DNA of 64,000 bases from Phallus indusiatus. Taxonomy: Eukaryota; Basidiomycota; Agaricomycetes; Phallales; Phallaceae. A program made the position numbers and the translations under genes. This document shows positions 60,414-64,000 of this stretch, piece by piece (position 1 is the first letter of the stretch; each line of letters starts with the position of its first letter). Below the pieces are notes generated by a model, which did no database searches, was not told the origin of the DNA, and saw only the letters and a list, made by a program, of their open reading frames with translations. The stretch is from positions 62,001 through 126,000 of the forward strand of contig JAQFWX010000063.1 of NCBI GenBank assembly GCA_027605045.1. The letters are read 5' to 3'.

Positions 60414-61913
60414 ACATTAGAAGTCTCAAGGAGCTTGCCTGTCTGGCTGAAAGAACGAATCGGGCCTGTAAATTTCTAACCTGTGCTTTGTCTTGTTTTT
60501 TATATGGTATCATGACTGTTTGTACGACAATTTGACGTCTTTATCTTCTTTGATCTCTCGACGCATACTATGATCAGTAGCTGTAGCTTAGCAATAGTCT
60601 GAAAAGTTGCTGAAAATTAGAAACGAGTGTGTGTGAGATCATAAAGTCAGCGCACAGCTTCATTTTTCCTCTTCGTATGTCTTCTACAGAGACATTGGAA
60701 TACGTTGAGCTGGCTACAGCCTTATCTTATCAGTTGTTGTCCTAGTATTATGTGAGCATGAGGGAACTGACCCTTACACCCTTCCCAGTAAAAAACCGGC
60801 CTCCCCCTGCCTCCAACACAGATGCCCTTACAAGTCAACGTGGCCTTGAATTACATCACCGAGTTGAATGCCAAGATTCGCCTCGGGAGCTTTTCCGACG
60901 GTACCGTCGGCAGCACATCAAACCGAGGAACGGTGTTCAGCACTTGTAATAATTACGAATGAGAGAAACCGTATGGAAGTTTTTCAACCAATCCGAAACG
61001 GAAGAACCTAGGAAACCTTCGAGAAAAAACAGCGAACCGGCGCATCAATATTTTCGCATTTCACCCAAGCTGACGCTCATGCATTGATGGGCCGCACGCG
61101 CAAAAGGCAAAAGTGGAAGGTCATCGACTGATCTATTATTATCGTAAGTTTAGGAAGCGATTACAAGAAGAGATGGAGATGGAGCTAAAGTAAAACTTTT
61201 GGCGCGTGGGGCTTCGTGATCCATGTGGAACGGGCGTTGCAACAATACGCTCGTGGAAATTCAACAGTAAAAAAGGTATACTCCAGAAGGTTTCCTGACA
61301 GATATTTAGCAACAGTATGAGCGCAAAGTTTGAGAAAAGAACATCATATCGTCGTGAATAAAAATTTAACAGGACAAAGCCAGAAGCGCCAAACAAGCAC
61401 GAGTCGCGTGTCCCATGCCCCGTGTCACGGTAACACCAGACGCGGAGTTTGCATTGACGCCTAAGAAATGAAATCAATGACACCAATGTCACCAAAGTCA
61501 CGGTGCCATTGACAAGAAGACCTCGCAGGTAAACTGAAGCCTCGTGTGTTAACAGGCAAGAGGTACAAAATGAAACTTCAACATGGTTTTGGAAAAAATG
61601 CCTTGGATGCATGGCAATTATGATTGAAACGCGTCTCAAACCCACCGCCAAAAGACGTCGGACGTCCTCTTGGAAACAACAAACAACATCCAGACCCTTT
61701 TGACAGACTGAATTCTCTCGCTTAAAAAATGTTCAATTGGACTTTTTCGGTCTAGTTCATTTTTTTCGCCTTCTCGGCTGGTTTCTTCTTATTTATAAGA
61801 TCTGTTTAGCTTCGAGTCTTTTTCAGCCTCTTTCTTTCCTCTTACCCTTTCCCGCTTCTCTTTCAACCGTTTGTATACTCAACGTATACAGTCCACTCGT
61901 TTTACTTCACAAA
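60414..61913. other. Intergenic region with a possible exon
   Basis: Apart from the short frame at 60822-60962, nothing is recognised. The last 150 bases are the pyrimidine-rich leader of the peroxidase gene (TTTCTTTCCTCTTACCC...). Confidence 0.5.
60822..60962 (+). CDS. Possible orphan exon (46 codons)
   Basis: Following a CCAACACAG acceptor-like site, an ATG opens MPLQVNVALNYITELNAKI and ends RGTVFSTCNNYE before TGA. The composition looks coding, but no upstream exon was found. It could be the last exon of a gene I could not assemble, or a relic. Confidence 0.25.
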   Translation: MPLQVNVALNYITELNAKIRLGSFSDGTVGSTSNRGTVFSTCNNYE

Positions 61914-63898
61914 ATGCGCTCCTCTGCGTTTCTCACTCTCGTTCTCTTTCTCGTCGTGAAGCATGCCTCTGCTTTTGGTATGCCAGGTTTTGGAAACTTT
62001 CCTCATACGAGCCAAGTCTCCAAGTCCAAATCTTCTGCTCCCTTTGCGCAACCACACCATGGTTTGCTAATTAGTATGTGCCTACTCACTCATCAACAGA
62101 TTGTCGATTTGGGGACAAGTTTAACCGTTCTTCAGATCCCCCTGCCCAACCCAGTCTCCCTTCTAACTCGATTGCGAGTAAGACCATCAATACCAAAGAC
62201 ATCCAAGGCGATATCCTGTAAGTTGTGCCTGTTCAGTATGCCAAAGGACGCCGTTGCTAACATTGTTGAAAAACAGGCTCGGTATCAAAAAGGCGAAAGA
62301 GACCTTCCTGTTTTTCCAAATCACCAACTCCAACTGTTTTCAAAGCAAACTTGGGAGCCAGATTCACAGCCGTGTCACGAGCGTCGCCCAGCTTCTCGCA
62401 GACCCCAGTCAACAACCAACTACGGCAGTCAACATCGCCTTCACTCAGGCTGGTTTAATCACAATGGGTGTCTACGACCCACTCGGAGACCCGGCTTTCT
62501 CCGCCGGCCAATTTGGTGCTGCTAGTAGTTTAGGGGATAATCCTTCTGATTGGGATCCGGCCTTTGCGCCAGGGAACCTCCATGGTGTTCTCATGGTAAT
62601 GTCCAACACGACCGACAATATTAATACCGAATTGAGTGCCATTGAAACGATATTAAATGGCTGTATATCATCTGTATTACGTTTAGATGCCTCTGCCAGA
62701 CCAGGCGCATACCAGGGTCATGAACGTATGTGTTTTTTCTTCTACTCGGGCAGTCTTTCATTTTCATTCATATTATTTCTCGGTAGATTTCGGATATATG
62801 GACGGTATCGGCCAACCATACGTTGATGGCTTCGGAACTGCCCTCCCCGGCCAAACCACAGTTCCTCTCGGCACAATTATCACTGGAGAAAATGGTGACC
62901 CCACGTTCAGACCTTCATGGGCCACCGGCGGTTCCTTCCTCGCTTTCAGAAAACTTAAACAGCTGGTTCCGGAATTCAACCAATTCCTCTGGGAGAACGC
63001 CATTCAGAAGCCTGGAATGACCCAACAGCAGGGTGCTGATTTGTTGGGTGCCAGAATGATTGGACGATGGAAGAGTGTAAGGAAGATCTTTCAAAATTTG
63101 TCGAGTAATACTTAATTTCCATATAGGGCGCACCTGTTGACCTGGCTCCTTTGGCTGACGATCCCGTGCTTGCGGCCGATCCCTCTAGGAATAACGATTT
63201 TGACTACAGTCATGATGGCTTTGATCTCGACTCAGATCAAACCCACTGTCCCTTCACTGCTCACACTCGTAAAACTAATCCTCGTGCCGATATCAACCCA
63301 GAGAACACTCTCAATCATATCATTCGATCTGGAATCCCCTATGGTCCTGAAGGTAAGTCCATGCCTTGATGAGATTTGTATTCAAGCTTGGACGCAGCGC
63401 TGATTTTGATTTTTTTTTTTTAGTGACAGATAGTGAGGCTAGCTCTAACACGACCAGTATCGACCGTGGACTTGCTTTCGGTAAGTGTCTGCATTGTATG
63501 ACTCGGACGAGGTTCTTAAAAGGCACGGGCACCATTTCAATTCAGTGTCGTATCAATCGTCCATCAACAACGGCTTCGTCTTCCAACAAGTTCAATGGTC
63601 AAACAACATCAAGTACGTATATGGTTATGTTGGCTCATTCTCAAATTCAATAACACGTACCTGACGAATCATCGGATAATTCCACAGCTTCCCCTTCGGC
63701 AAGAACATCTCGCAACCAGGTTTCGACCCCATAGTTGGCCAGAATGGCGGCCAAGACCGCTCCGTAAGCGGTTTATACCCCGGCAATGCAAACGAAGCTG
63801 TCACCCTGCCTACCAATTTCGTAATCTCTAATGGTGGAGAATATTTCTTCTCTCCTCCGATTAGCGCGCTTTCGGGAAGATTGGGTAATGGCTTTTAA
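61914..63898 (+). CDS. DyP-type peroxidase, secreted
   Basis: Dye-decolorizing peroxidase, a heme enzyme oxidising dyes and phenolics with H2O2. The N-terminal signal peptide is MRSSAFLTLVLFLVVKHASA. Family landmarks in order: KDIQGDIL/LGIKKAKE, HFGYMDGIGQP (G-x-x-D-G with the catalytic Asp), GSFLAFRKLKQL, CPFTAHTRKTNPR (proximal heme His in this block) and DRGLAFVSYQSS. The end is SGRLGNGF and TAA at 63896-63898. Introns are supported at 62219-62276, 62726-62787, 63079-63126 and 63353-63423, then around 63481-63545 and 63612-63688. The first intron is uncertain: 61979-62099 (GTATGC donor) is more likely than a 38-nt one at 62062-62099. It is an extracellular lignin- or dye-active enzyme by family, and activity is inferred. 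Confidence 0.92.
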
Positions 63899-64000
63899 TT
63901 TCTGAGCATGTGGCTTGTTTTTTTTTTTTGATTTTAAAGGGTACGCGGGTACGAGTTACCCTATAATATCAAATTATTTGTCTTTGACTCTATTTCCTTG

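Noticed and set aside
61737..62525. A 262-codon plus frame overlapping the peroxidase start
   Set aside because: It is in the wrong frame relative to the DyP motifs and crosses two supported introns. The signal peptide at 61914 and the downstream motifs decide the model.

Overview
The window is nuclear DNA from a filamentous fungus, most likely an agaricomycete (mushroom-forming) basidiomycete. Genes are broken by many short introns (about 50-80 nt) with GT/GTATGT donors, CTAAC/CTGAC-like branch sites and YAG acceptors. The gene content also fits: a secreted DyP-type peroxidase, a HET-C2-like glycolipid transfer protein, jacalin-fold lectins, tandem P450s, a fungal SAMHD1 and a Sur2 hydroxylase. 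No tRNA, rRNA, CRISPR array or intact transposon was seen. All exon boundaries below were read by eye from splice signals and reading frame.

Layout. 0.5-2.8 kb: a Ser/Thr-rich type I membrane protein whose cytoplasmic tail carries four NPF motifs and a clathrin-box-like motif. 5.6-6.8 kb: sphingoid-base C4-hydroxylase (Sur2 type). 9-16.3 kb: a degenerate region holding a PPR gene fragment, two pseudogenes, an intact jacalin-like lectin gene and a nuclease-like gene with an in-frame stop. 17.1-18.9 kb: mitochondrial PPR protein. 19.3-23.3 kb: WD40 plus inositol polyphosphate 5-phosphatase. 24.4-30.5 kb: three tandem P450s. 31.5-34.9 kb: a large low-complexity protein. 36.3-36.7 kb: a small GPI-anchored-like protein. 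37.5-40.3 kb: SAMHD1-like dNTPase. 40.6-42.6 kb: agmatinase-like ureohydrolase with a signal peptide. 43.8-45.8 kb: MATE transporter. 47.1-49.4 kb: amino-acid permease. 49.9-50.9 kb: an unrecognised decayed gene. 51.9-56.3 kb: lectin, glycolipid transfer protein and a coiled-coil protein, all on the minus strand. 60.2 kb: a 40-residue secreted peptide. 61.9-63.9 kb: DyP peroxidase.

The main structural discovery is an inverted segmental duplication. The block [coiled-coil protein - glycolipid transfer protein - jacalin lectin] at about 51.8-56.1 kb (minus) recurs in the same internal order at about 10.1-13.74 kb (plus). In the second copy the first two genes are wrecked but the lectin still reads as a complete 168-residue protein. 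A separate fragment of the nearby PPR gene sits just left of that copy.

Functional links are mostly weak, as expected for a fungal chromosome. The glycolipid transfer protein and the lectin are the one pair whose linkage, co-orientation, shared duplication and plausible common ligands (glycosphingolipids) suggest a joint role. Sur2 elsewhere in the window makes the phytoceramide backbone of fungal sphingolipids, but nothing in the sequence ties it to that pair.
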